From Apostichopus japonicus (taxonomy: Eukaryota; Echinodermata; Holothuroidea; Aspidochirotida; Stichopodidae): a stretch of DNA of 64,000 nt. A program made the position numbers and the translations under genes. The notes below the pieces were generated by a model. It did no database searches. It saw only the letters and a program-made list of their open reading frames with translations, and was not told the DNA's origin. Shown piece after piece: positions 37,001-48,786 of this stretch (position 1 is its first letter; each line of letters begins with the position of its first letter). The DNA is taken from positions 2,377,501-2,441,500 of the forward strand of contig NC_092570.1 in NCBI RefSeq assembly GCF_037975245.1, read 5' to 3'.

Positions 37001-38162
37001 GCAATGGAAGACTAACGTGTACAGTTATTTCATTAATCTTTAATATGCAATCTTGACCAACCCTGCAATAAACGACAAAAAAAAAAAACAGAAAAATTTG
37101 ACTGTTGAGCTGATCAAAAACCAAAAAAAAAACAACCAAAAAACCCAGCACTTTTGTTAGCACCACCATGCAATTCTCACAATTTTTTGTTTTTACCCCT
37201 TGTTTTAAGCTTTCTCAAGAGGTATTTACCAATTACAGATCACAATTATAGAAATTAATTAACCAGGCGGAAGGACAGGGGAGGGGGGAAGGAAAGTTAT
37301 AGCCAGTAAAAAGTTGAAGGACAAGAGAAAAAGGAAACCATGCAAAATTTTACAGAGCATACAACAAAAAGTTATTTTAGTAAACTTTCCAATTTCATCC
37401 AAGTACATAGTTTCACTGTTAAACTTTTTTCTTTTTTTCCAGTTTAAATAAGCAGATTTACTTTAAATAAATGTTCATTCTGATAAGTAGTTTCACCTTT
37501 CTCTGCACTCTAAACATCATAATTCCTATCGAATGTCTTATCACTTCAGTCTCACATTCTAACGGCTGCGTTTGTGCGTAACGTAATAATTTGGGATGCA
37601 AACGTGAGCGTTGAGCGGCAATCACCATTAATACAGAGTACAGAACATAGAAAGCTGACACGGATCATTCCATCTTAATTGTGATTTGGAGTGGTTTTGG
37701 TATATCACATCCTGATATTTTCAAAAATATTTTTTTAATCCCAAATAATTTCCAAATTAAGAAAGATTGGTCGCTCTCATGTACACAGAAGTTATTAAGC
37801 CGAGTATGTTAATCAATCGAAAAATTATTGGAGTGCTAATTCTGAAGGAAATTTAGAAATTAAAATGATTAAAACTGGTTACTTTTATGACATTATCATC
37901 CATCACCCTAAGCCATGCCGAACACTACCTGACCAGAATGCTTGTTAACGCACGAGCCAGATAAACCGTATCCAGGTTAATTAATCATTCGCTTTTTACT
38001 TAATGGAAACGCATTCCTTACGACCACAGACTGATGACTCTAAACAGCGAAGGTTACACCGATTTATCGAGATATCACAATTTTATAAAAAGAAACAAAG
38101 GAGGATGTCATTAATATATAATGTTCCATTTGAAATTGGATTTACACTTCACTACGGCTGAC
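34050..38162. other. AT-rich non-coding stretch, possibly long UTR
   Basis: Low-complexity A and T runs throughout, G11 at 36467-36477 and C10 near 36806-36816. No exon supported. If the minus-strand exon at 38163-38288 is real, this would be its 3' UTR. Confidence 0.4.
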
Positions 38163-38288
38163 TTAATTCCACCCGAAAGAAAAGTTTGTTTGATCCTCAC
38201 TGGCATCACCGTCACCACTGCGATCATCTTCACCATCGTCGTGAGATGGGGAAAGCCGATCCCTCCATTGGTGGGTAACGTAACGTTC
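38163..38288 (-). CDS. Possible C-terminal exon on the minus strand, unknown protein
   Basis: Minus-strand reading from an AG acceptor just right of 38288 gives 41 residues and TAA. It opens ERYVTHQWRDRLSP, passes through an acidic stretch (HDDGEDDRSGDGDASED) and ends NFSFGWN. The acidic C-terminus looks natural, but the polypyrimidine tract is weak. Another minus frame and a plus frame across the same DNA are also open. No neighbouring exon was found. Confidence 0.22.
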   Translation of the reverse strand, partial: ERYVTHQWRDRLSPSHDDGEDDRSGDGDASEDQTNFSFGWN

Positions 38289-38562
38289 CTTGATAAATGG
38301 ACATCACGCCGAAAAATGGAGTACATTTCACACTGCGTCAGTTGCATAGACTTGGTGAGCTAGCAGAAGCTCCATCACTTTACACAGGAAGACTAAGAAA
38401 TAGAGGAAGAGAGAGAGGGAACATAAAAAATAATCAAATAAATCTTCATTCAAAAAGAGAAAAAAAGGTGTAGAATAGTAGGCTTGGAAGGAAGATGAAG
38501 TCAGCTAAGAACCAAAAGTTGGTCAAATAGGGAAAGGGGAGGGGGGGGGTGGTAGAAATCTT

Positions 38563-38654
38563 GTTCTACCGTGCGTAGAAAGAACTGGTAACCTTTTAAC
38601 ACTGTGCACCATCTATGTCCGGACCCCTGCGGTCAATGCCCTCCCTTCTCATGA
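38563..38654 (-). repeat. Dispersed module, inverted copy
   Basis: The reverse complement matches the 5' part of the module: gaaggga, cattgaccgcaggg, gtgcacagtgttaaaaggtt, accag. It faces the + copy at 38810, forming an inverted repeat of about 48-bp arms. Confidence 0.7.
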
Positions 38655-38809
38655 GACTACTGTACAACCATTTCAAATACCAAATACCTGATCATAATTA
38701 ACCTATTTCATTCTAAAAAGTAATTGTTTTTCTCACAAAATGAATGAATAGATATTAATACACTGTAAGTACAGTACATCTCCCTATCATCTTGCTCTTT
38801 TTCTTACAG

Positions 38810-38930
38810 GAGGGGCCGGCCATAGTGGGTGCACAGTGTTCAAAGGTTACCAGTTCATTCTAGGCATGGTAGAATGAGAGTGCTAAGGTTGTGGTGAGAC
38901 AGGTAAGCGAGTAGCAAAGTAAATCTGTGT
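38810..38930 (+). repeat. Dispersed module, + copy with both splice-site-like ends
   Basis: Contains gtgcacagtgttcaaaggtt, accagttcattctag, aatgagagtgctaaggttgtg and gagacaggtaagcgag. Here alone the module is preceded by a strong acceptor-like ctctttttcttacag, so 38810-38902 could be a 93-nt exon. All three frames contain stops, so it would be non-coding. Confidence 0.7.
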
Positions 38931-39734
38931 CTCTCCACTACAGTGAATGATAAACCTCCCAATAGTTTCTAGTAATTTACTACACACTTTATTAGCTTTA
39001 TTAAGAGCAATGAGAAGAGAGATACTTGCACCGAAGGCTGGCAATTACGGAAGGGAGATGGCCACACACACATACAAACAATTGCCAGATGCTAGAGCAA
39101 GGTAAATACGGTAATGCATAGGTTATATGAGGTGAGGGAGTACGCGCTGTGAATTACCATACTTGTTCAACACATACAGTATTTCTGGTCCTCAGAGGAA
39201 GTAATAATAAAAACCAACATAAACTAGTTCCAACCATGCTTTTCAAGTTTTCATATACAGTATAGCATTAAATACTATCTGTTTTTCTTATTTTCACTTT
39301 TACTAATTCTTTTAAATGGGTGCCTCACGATAGGATTAAAATCGTCCTCACAAGCCTTTAAATATTTTTAATTGAAGCTATTCCACGACCTCGACCTTGG
39401 CCTGTTAAACAGGTTAATCCAGAAAGCTTTCTAGTTCTACATATTATCATGCTCTCTCATATTTTAATTGCTTTGTTTCTTCTTGTTTCCTTTAAGCTTT
39501 CACACAGGTATACATGGTCTCCATTGCACACATTAAAACTGACCTAAACACACACTTGTGTACGACCACACCCTTCAGTTTGATCTACAGTACTGTGTGC
39601 TGGTATGGTAAAAAAAAAATCTTCTTGATCATAGATTAACTTGAGTAAATAATAATTTTCATCCAAAGAGGTATTGACTTTTCGATTGGACTGGTCCGGT
39701 GTATATTTTACATACAGAAAGATATTGTACATAC

Positions 39735-40457
39735 AGTGTGGCTGGTATTATAATGTATGGTGAGGCATGTATATAATAGGGGTTAACGTACATATTGTGG
39801 AAAAAATCAACCTACAGTACAATGATATGAACCTGCCATGGTGTGGCATGCACATACATTGGGACAGATATATACATACAGAGGGATAAATGTACCTACA
39901 CTGTACATATAGTGGGACATAATTTACATACAGTACAGTGAGACAAATGCATACAAACATAAAGAAGGAAGAGTGCATTCAGTGAGATGTGTACTCACAG
40001 TGGGTGATATACATAAAGTGGGAGAAATACACCTCCACTGGGACATATGTATGTACCTACAGTGGGACAAATGCAGTCAGACATATCTAGTGGGAGTGTG
40101 GGTTGTGTACATTAAGTGAGATGTGCACGTACACAGTGGGTCCTATACATACAGTGGGAGAAATGCACCTACAGTGGGACATGTATACAGTGGGACAAAT
40201 GCAGTCAGACATATCTAGTGGGAGTGTGGGATATGTGACATACAGTACGTATTTGTACCTACTGTGGGACAAATGCAGGCAGACATATTTAGTCGGAGTG
40301 TGGGATGTGTGACATATGTATTTTTCCTACAGTGGGACATATGAAGTCAGACATATATAGTGGGAAATGTACAGTACATAGAATGGGACACATGTACATA
40401 TATTATGGGAACAGCACAGTCAAACATATAGTGGGAGGTGTACATACAGCACTTGGG
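39735..40457. repeat. Degenerate minisatellite rich in acatacagtgggac units
   Basis: Short units such as tacagtgggaca recur throughout. A longer block, gcagtcagacatatctagtg, occurs at about 40071 and 40201 with variants at 40271 and 40342. The copies are diverged and the periodicity is loose. Confidence 0.8.
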
Positions 40458-40521
40458 ACATATATAAATATATATGTAATATATATATATATATATATTA
40501 CATATATATATATATATATGT
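40458..40521. repeat. AT palindromic microsatellite
   Basis: (AT)n tract whose halves, tgtaatatat and atattacat, are inverted, so it can form a cruciform. It ends the minisatellite. Confidence 0.85.
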
Positions 40522-40929
40522 AAACCATATACGCTACACACAGCTATCATTCTCAAACTTGCTCGTATACAATGTAAATTATATGTACTCGTTCAACATC
40601 TTGGTTTTCATTTCTGATTTCCAGGAAAGACGGCAGTTCACTATTTATCTGCTTTTAACGATCTCGGTAACAAAATAACATCAGTATATAGCCGTTTTTC
40701 AATAACATCAGCATGAAGTCGTTTTTCAATGGCAATTAAGGCTTCACACAGAAACGATACAAAAGTAGCCCCTCGATTCTCAGTCCTGCGAGGAAGAAGG
40801 AAGGAAGAAGTCTGTTCCCTACATCGACTAATTGCCTCATATCCTCACATTAATATGTACCTACTGTATATGTACCATTGGATCTCATACATTAAAACTA
40901 CTGCTATGTAAAACAGTAACCCATTTTTT

Positions 40930-41041
40930 CACTTGTTCTTTTGTAAATTAATTTACTTTCTTTGTAAAGCACCTTGAGCAGTGACTTTTGTTTACTGATT
41001 TGGCGCTATATAAGTCTCATTTATTATTATTATTATTATAC
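40930..41041 (+). repeat. Retroposon 3' tail ending in (TTA)n
   Basis: tgtaaagcaccttgagca, then gatttggcgctatataagt and (ATT)n. This tail is typical of invertebrate and vertebrate SINEs and their partner LINEs. No 5' head was identified nearby, so it is probably a truncated copy. Confidence 0.65.
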
Positions 41042-42390
41042 ATAATCTTGCTCATGAATGGGCCCCTTGTTGCTATGGTTACTTTGAATATCAACAAGGA
41101 TCTGATGAATATTCATAGGGAGCAACGAACTATTCCAACTGCCAATAACTGCCAATAAGTCACTTACCCTTACACTGCATGAACACACTTTGCCATCCAT
41201 GGTCATAAATACTCTAGTACCAGTACTTTTTACCCGGCCATTTATACCGTATCAATGCATACCACTCATATAGTTACTGCATGTGAAATACATGGTACAT
41301 ATGTGTATATATACTACAACTAAATCTGATTCTATTTACTAAGGACCTTGTCAGATACAGCAGCTAAAGGAAGTGATAAGCATGTAAAAACAGTTAAAGG
41401 CAACTGTCCAATTAATCCATACTGTACACAAGCAATGGAAGAGTAATACAACATATTACTTTATAGCATTTTCTGAAAGTCAAAACTGTTAGCTTATTCG
41501 CCTTCCTGTTTCTAAGTGTAACGCATATGTACATATTCGAAATAAGTTTATAATAAACTGTTGACTGTATATATACAGGTCTCCAAATCAAATTATGCTA
41601 AACCTGCTTCTGCCTTTATTTTTTACTCACTCTATGAACATTGTAATAAGAATATATATATTATATATGTATATGCAACATAACTGACCTTTGACCTTAA
41701 TTGAAACATAGTACACAAAATGGAGCTTTGCATGGACAACAAAGCCCAGTGTTAAAAAGTGGTAATTAGTGAAAATATTTAATGGCAAATGGTTCTTCTT
41801 GACATTCAAGTTTTATTCACTGTTTATTACAGAGCAACAGTTTTAATTTCTCTATAATTTCACACTCTAAATTTTACACTACATAACTTTAACATCAGGG
41901 TACAGGGCATAATTCCTTAATTACTAAGTCAACCTCTGAAATTTAATCTTATCCGATTAGATGCTTCCCACAAGTGGACATGTGTGGCGATTTTTACGAC
42001 AACGAAAGGAGGCTCCGGACTTGCAATTAATTTGGGGGATTAGTTTCTTCACCTCCCTACAGTACGACAACGCTACTAACCCTTATTGGTAAAATTCCCT
42101 TGAAGGCAAAAATTGTTTGCAATCCATTTTTTTCTTCTTCTAATTATCATTTTTTTTACAGAGGGCAAACTTGCAGATATAGTATTTTAACTGGTAAACA
42201 TGCGAGTTTATTTATATCAACACACGTACAGGACTAGGACTGCCCTGAATTCGACGTTGCTTTCTTTACTCCAGAAATGAGAATCTACTGTATACGAGAA
42301 CGCGCTAACAAAGGGGGCTTAATTTTGACTGGAGGCAATTTCTGCCGTAGAGTAAACAATCAAGGAGTAGAAAAGCTGTTTTAATTTCAA
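41042..42390. other. Non-coding stretch, nothing assigned
   Basis: AT-rich sequence with no exon, tRNA or clear repeat that I can support. Confidence 0.45.
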
Positions 42391-42512
42391 GCATTTTGAG
42401 ACAATAAGGGAAACAAATATTGGCCAAATAATTTGAACCTTCCAAAGCCAGGCATTTTGAGACAAAAGGGAAACAAATATTGGCCACATAATTTGAACCT
42501 TCCAAAAGCCAT
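42391..42512. repeat. Two-copy tandem repeat, 61-bp unit
   Basis: gcattttgagacaa at 42391 recurs at 42452, and the gggaaacaaatattggcca and aatttgaaccttccaaa blocks are identical. A second, more diverged pair of about 86 bp follows at 42644-42805. Confidence 0.85.
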
Positions 42513-42805
42513 CCAGACATTTCATTTTTCCAACAAAGGTCAGATTACATGACGGAAAGAGGAGGAGGAGGGAAAGACAAGAAAAGACTTTTGTCATAAT
42601 TACTTCAAAAAAAGCTAAAGTGCCAAAAATTCTGAGGTTATGTGAGAGGTTTTCAGAGTTTGAATTTTGCAAGGACATTCATTATTCCCCAGGGGCAACT
42701 TTAAGGTATCGAATTATGAGGTCTTGTGAAAGGTCTGAAGATGGAAATATTTTCAGGGACATTAATTCTACAGGGACAACTTATAATATCATGTTATGAT
42801 CAGTT

Positions 42806-44819
42806 TTGAGTTAAACTGCTTAAACTGGATGTTATACATGTAGGAAAGGGTTTCACTGTTTGGAATAAATAGTTAAGAATCAATCAAAAAACCAAACTGT
42901 TGAGCTCTATCAATAACATAGTTTGGAAGGTACTGTAAATGTATATTTGACATGTGAAGGGGGGGACTGGAGGGGGAGGGGGGGGGGGAAACTTCCTGGT
43001 GAAATAACCATTCAATGTGTACATGCCATTTTCAAGATATAATGTTTCATGTGAAGTTTATTACATATTGTGCCAAAAATTGAACTTGAAGCAAACAAGT
43101 GTGATGTCATAGATGCAAAATAGCAGAAAAAATCATCTCTCTCTACTGTATTCCTTCCAAAGTGGTAAAGCCAATTCTTTATAACTTTAAAAATTGGCTG
43201 TTTTCAGATTATGATGTTGCAGTTCACAGTTAATGCACTTTACACAAAGTGAAAGTTGGCACTTTATCCAAGGTTACCAAAACAGAGTGAAACATGAAAG
43301 CAAAGCAAAGCAAATCCTGTATTATGTCAATTTTGCAAACGAATTGAGCTTAATGAAAATATCTTGTTACAATATACAGCAACAATTTTCTCAATGGTTG
43401 TTTTAATACTAAAGAGTTCAAATGCTAGAGAGCGACTTGACCTGAACTGAATACTCTACCATGCAGTTAAAATTTTACAACATTAATTTCTTCCACATTT
43501 TTTGCACCATACTGTCGACATTTATTTTCCAGTTCGACGGCACCCATTTCGTTCAACCTGCAACATTCGCTCTTTCATTGCTCGTAGCGTGAATGATGAA
43601 TCGTCCAACACAACAAAGAAAACAAAACTGCTGTACTGTATGGTTTCCGGCAAAAGAGACAAAACTTGCTTACAGAATTATTCTTCAGACGACAAAAAAA
43701 AAAATTTAATAAATAAATTTTGATCAAAACTGCAGGTTAGTCACAAAATTTTACGTGCATTAAAGCGAGAGAGGAAAGGGAAAAAATTATTGCACGAAGA
43801 TTCAGTGAATACCTATGTAGATACCTTGTGTGTGCTCAACAGTGCATTTGCTGTACAGCTGTAGCCTCTATTACAAATTATAACCAACACCATACTGTAC
43901 ATGTAAACAGTATAGCAGTACTTAGCAATGCTTTAAATATGTGAAATTGTGCCCTTGAATTAACTAAATGCATATACAGCAGTTTGTAAAATAATTCAGT
44001 TGGTTCACATACTGTAGAAATTTCAAAAGTTTATCATTTTTGTAGGGAGCTTAATTATCGTTGGGAGGAAGTGGGTAACGACCTACGGTGACACACAGTA
44101 GCAGCGAAGAGTTGAAGGATACCGTGCAAATAAGGAGAGGCCTGTATCCTCATATTTAGCCTGAACTGGAAATTAAAACAGTATGAGATTGCCAATTAGT
44201 CGTGAGGAAATTAATTCGTATTAAAGAGAGAGAGGTGGAGGACTACATATTGTATCAAGACTGACAGTCCTAGAGTCCATGTTTGAACTCATTTTGCAAC
44301 TGTACTCTTTAATAATTGAGTACATTTTTCTGCACTCTTTCCCATACTGATGGTTTTGTTTAGTGTGAGGGTACAATGGTAAAAGGGTGCATCGTTACAA
44401 GAGAGGACTTATTCTTATGCTAGTCTGAAATGGATGGATATGAAACTGTCAATTGTTAAAGGGATGTAACATTAGACATCGATGGAGTACATTATACTAT
44501 AATAGAATTGTACTTAATAGAGTCGATATGCTTGCAATTGAGCATAGTTTTCTGTATGCTCATTCAAGTACATGTCCTTCTGTAGAGCTCTTACCAGTAC
44601 CGACAGTTTGATACAGGGTAGGCTTGAAGGGTGCACATTACTCCAAGAGAAACATGCATCCTTCAGTACAATAGTTTCACTTGGATCATGGTAGAGATTG
44701 TCAATTGTTTGAAGGTTAGGTCATATTAGGATTAATTCCATCACCAACAGTGTATGATATGTCAGTCTGGGTTGGGGTACTGCAACAATGTTACCAATCG
44801 TTGTATTATAAGCTATAGT
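42806..44819. other. Non-coding stretch
   Basis: No confident exon. A G-rich tract lies at 42957-42989. At 43255-43320 an aaggttacca ... gcaaagcaaatcctg pair may be a heavily decayed module copy. A 73-aa + frame at 43502-43723 is not convincing. Confidence 0.45.
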
Positions 44820-44880
44820 ACTGTGGGTAGATTAGAGTGCACATGTACCTGGGAGACAGGTACAGTAAGGGAGGAGAACT
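44820..44880 (+). repeat. Dispersed module, degenerate copy
   Basis: gagtgcacatg and gggagacaggtacagtaag match the module's core and donor-like end. Confidence 0.4.
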
Positions 44881-44944
44881 GGAATAGAATCAGTCATATT
44901 TGTTATAACACTGAGTGAAGAGGGGATAAAATTCAAGTGGCCAG

Positions 44945-45030
44945 TCACAGTTGGTGGGACACCTTCATTGATGTGCTATCAGGCAACACGGTATATTGAG
45001 TGTGCCATGGTTGTGTGGATACAGGTAAAA
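44945..45030 (+). repeat. Dispersed module, degenerate copy
   Basis: Ends in atggttgtgtggatacaggtaaaaag, the counterpart of ggttgtgaggagacaggtaag. Found about 170 bp after the previous copy. Confidence 0.4.
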
Positions 45031-45105
45031 AGTTTGAAGGTGGGTGGTACAGGATTAACTGCATAGAACTGCAGCATAATAATATCCATTATACAGTTGC
45101 TAGGT

Positions 45106-45165
45106 TTATATCTCGATACTAAATATGAACTCCTTGACAACAAATATGAACTCCTTGACAACCAC
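45106..45165. repeat. 22-bp tandem pair
   Basis: aaatatgaactccttgacaa is present twice in a row. Confidence 0.8.
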
Positions 45166-47566
45166 GAACATCTGTTGATGTGCAATTGATATCTAATCAC
45201 TGAAGATCTACTACCAAACACCCAACAGGCACGATAAGTGCACTTTTCCAGGAACCCTCCTCCAATGACGTTTTTCCTGACTTCCCTCCCCACTTTATAA
45301 CTAATGACTAGAGAATACAGTGATTAACGTATTCACACTACTTACTAGACATTGATACCACATTTGATATCTTTTTTTGAAGCTATGAATCAACATATTT
45401 AATGTTGGAAAACACTTCCTCTGGTGCATGTAGGAAGTACATTAAGTTAATTCAGTAGTTTCCGGCTATCCAGTTCTTCCGATTTGAAGGAAAGCCAAGG
45501 ACATCTGCTGGTCTGAGTTTGTTCATAATTTTTATCTTGTTCAACAAGTAAGGTTTATACCTGATCCGATTCTGACGTCAACTATAAAATTTTAACCTTC
45601 CCAACTGGCATTCACCCAGGAGGATATCAAATCTCAAATATTTGGTGAGAAATGTGTGAACCATCACTATATCATATTAAAACAGGTACCATCTGTGGTA
45701 TTAAATCTCCAAAATTTATAGTCCATTCATAAAGAAGAAAATATCTTATGGGAGCCACAAACTATGAATGTATGTTTATAACAAAATTTCATTTCATTTT
45801 TTTTTTTAAACATTTTTTTTATTCCGTCAAGCATTGAGAGTGGATGGCATACAGCTGGTGTATGTTATTTCTCGACAAGTGTAAATAAAGTTTCAATCTT
45901 GATATTTCCTTATACCTACTGCATTTTCCACAGGTTGTACGGTGTTACTTAAATTAAAATTGTATTAATCTTTGAATTGTTTCTGGAAATAAATCCACCC
46001 AGGCTTCAAAACCCAAATCTCCAAAAATATAAACACTTATAACCTTTATCAGTCAAACCTTTACAGTAACATTCAATTTGTACTAAAAATGATCAACTCA
46101 ATAAATATTTAGCTGTGTGCTACCTATGAATACCTAGCTCATTTCACTTTAAGTTTTTATTATGATTGATAAACTTGTGTAGTTCCCTTCTCCGTGAACG
46201 AACAATGATAAGATCCCAATATCCTACTATGTACAGTACTTCAATAAACAAGTGATTAAGGTTGCAATACTGAAGTATAAGTCTCTCGTTTGCTAGAAAT
46301 CTTTCATCAAATTTTTTGTGCTTTGCTTAAGCTTAAAAGGCAAGAGTGTTTGCTTGCCATGAGAGCTTAAAAAATTTAAAAAAAACAGAATTCACAACTG
46401 TGAAAACTTTTCTCAGCTTCAAGGCATCATTTTTTAAGAGAGTTGTAGACTGTTCTGATTAATCAAGCAATCAATAAGGCTCTTTCCAATCTGATGACAA
46501 CTGCTTCAGAGTCAGGTGGAAAATATGTCAATAATTTTAATGCAACACTAATCTGGTTTGGCAGTCTTAATGGGTCCTCTCAAAATGATGAAAAAACCTT
46601 GAACTTCATTTTTTTTTTTAGAGTGAAGCTAAATTTAATCCCTAAGAAGTAGAAATGAACCACTGTCATCATCGACGGTGAGCATGCATGCAGTTTGCGC
46701 CACAACGGGGGTCGTTGCATGTGCATATATTTTTATAATTCTGGGCTGTCATTTACATGGGGGGTAAGATATTATATGACATCCATGAAATTTAAATTTT
46801 TTCAATATATATTTTTAAATTTAAATTTTTAATGTTCGATAATTATCATACTTGAAAACTAAAATTTATGTCAGGGAGTTATAAATTTGATAATGGAATA
46901 TTGCACTTAAAAATATCAGAAGTGGCAGTAGTTAAGGTTCAATTTTTTTTGGGGGGATTTTTTTTGGGGGGGGGGCATGGCATCGGCGTCCAAGCTGTAA
47001 AAATTTATGAAAATTAAGGTAAAAGGCTATTTTTAATAAAACTGTAGTTTACCACAGAATATTACTTAACACTGGGATGTTTTATAAAACATAGCAATTA
47101 ATTCCACTATGATGCTTTAACATCGACGCATTCAAATCTTTCCCATTCAGATATATACAACAATCGCAGACCGTGGGAAAATTCACTTGCTGACCTATTG
47201 TATAGTACTCCAATACTTGTATTATTATATTATTATTATAACTACGTATATGTATGCATTTGCTAACAACAATAACTACTATTCATGACAATCGAAAGCA
47301 CAAACTTAGTCATAATATTGGATTGAGAATCAAGGATGATAATGCACTTACTGTTAACTGAAGCCTACTGTATATATACATCGTACCTAGAACTTAAAAA
47401 GTTTATCCATTACACACAGACTTGGAATGGACAAAAGTATTAAAGGAAAATCAATTTTTATAACAAGCTGCACAGAATAATTCAAAATTGATGGTTGTTG
47501 TTATTTATAGGAAGTAAGCATAACATGTCCCTATAGTAACTTCATGTAGAACTTTGCACTGATAGA
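45166..47566. other. Non-coding stretch, nothing assigned
   Basis: AT-rich sequence. A T-G run lies at 46939-46975. No exon or repeat family recognised. Confidence 0.45.
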
Positions 47567-47608
47567 CCAGGGAGCTGCTACTCTAACGTTAGAGTAGCAG
47601 CTTCCTGG
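47567..47608. other. 42-bp near-perfect palindrome
   Basis: The arms 47567-47587 and 47588-47608 are reverse complements with one mismatch and no spacer, centred on aacgtt. It could extrude as a cruciform, or mark an excised or very short inverted-repeat element. Confidence 0.9.
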
Positions 47609-48575
47609 ATAGACACTGTAGTTGCTAGCAGTGTTTGAAAGTCCCAATTGTCACCCATACTGTACATGCACACTGTGTGTTTGAATGCAGAACTGTATTC
47701 TGTAAACAGCCTCAAGGAGAAATGGCTTATGTCATTTTATACCTAGTGAAAGACTGAAAAATGAAACTTAACATTATGGGGCACTTTCATGAATTATTTC
47801 ACCCATTTTATTTATAATTTATACCTACAGACATAACAATTTTACACAACCACAATGTTTATGGGGAAATTTTGCCTTGCTTCAAGGATTTTGACTGATA
47901 ACCTTCACAAGTTATAAATGAATTGATCTCATTTCTGGCAGGGTTTTATGATGAGGCTAGTCAGTTAGTTATATCAGAGAGTGCATGTTAAGAAAATGTC
48001 AGGTATGTTGTTGAAGAAGACTTGTTAATGCAGGGAGTTAAAGGAAAGGCTATGCCAATAACCGTAACCAGAGAGATTGCCATTTACCATTGTCTTTCAC
48101 TGTTTCCATCAGGATGGTATATATGATCCAAGAAAACTGCCAAGCAATTTTGAGGAATTTTATGAATTTTCTTTGACATCAATTTAATACCGGGTATATT
48201 ATGATATATATTACACTGTATGTTCAAAATAATGACACACTACTTATATAATTATAATCTGTGAATCAATTTGACTATATTTGCATATAAGATACATTAT
48301 ACCAGACATAATTCCATAGCCGACAAGCTATCTTTATCGACATATGATTATTTGGATTGGAATGTTTCCTTTGTCTGTAACGACCAGGAAAAACCATGGA
48401 AACTTTCTGAGTTATTCAAAACAGCAAAATCCATGAATTATTAAGTTCCCAAAACTGAGTGAAACCTGCAAGTGGCCTGACAGCCAAATATGATCTGCAT
48501 TGGAATTATCCCTGTCACCATATACATTATGTCTCCATAAACATTATTGTCTTATACTCATTCAAACACCAGTAG
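47609..48575. other. Non-coding stretch, nothing assigned
   Basis: No exon or recognisable repeat before the SINE head at 48576. Confidence 0.45.
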
Positions 48576-48765
48576 AATCTGTGGTCCAGCGGTACAGACT
48601 TCGGTCTGTGACACAAAGGTCCAGGGTTCGATTCCTAATGTACTGTACCTGATGAGTCACAAAATCCCAAAAAGGACGAAACCGGTCACGAAGTGGAATT
48701 TTTCTGCTGTGTTGATCTTGATTAATTTAATCAATATCTGTCATACCACTTGCTACACATTCAAT
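48576..48765 (+). repeat. tRNA-derived SINE
   Basis: The A box tggtccagcgg (48582-48592) and consensus B box ggttcgattcc (48625-48635) are spaced as in a tRNA. A non-tRNA body follows (tgatgagtcacaaaatccc, aggacgaaacc), ending at an (AT)n run at 48766. The end is approximate. The 123-aa frame running through it is a repeat artefact. Confidence 0.65.
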
Positions 48766-48786
48766 ATATATATATATATATATATA
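48766..48786. repeat. AT microsatellite at SINE end
   Basis: About ten AT units directly after the SINE body. Confidence 0.85.

Noticed and set aside
43502-43723. 73-aa + frame after an acceptor-like tattttccag
   Set aside because: Opposite strand is also open over part of it, ends in low-complexity lysine/asparagine codons, and no upstream donor was identified.
47567-47608. microRNA precursor
   Set aside because: No loop and arms of only 21 bp. A Drosha-type hairpin needs a longer stem and a terminal loop.
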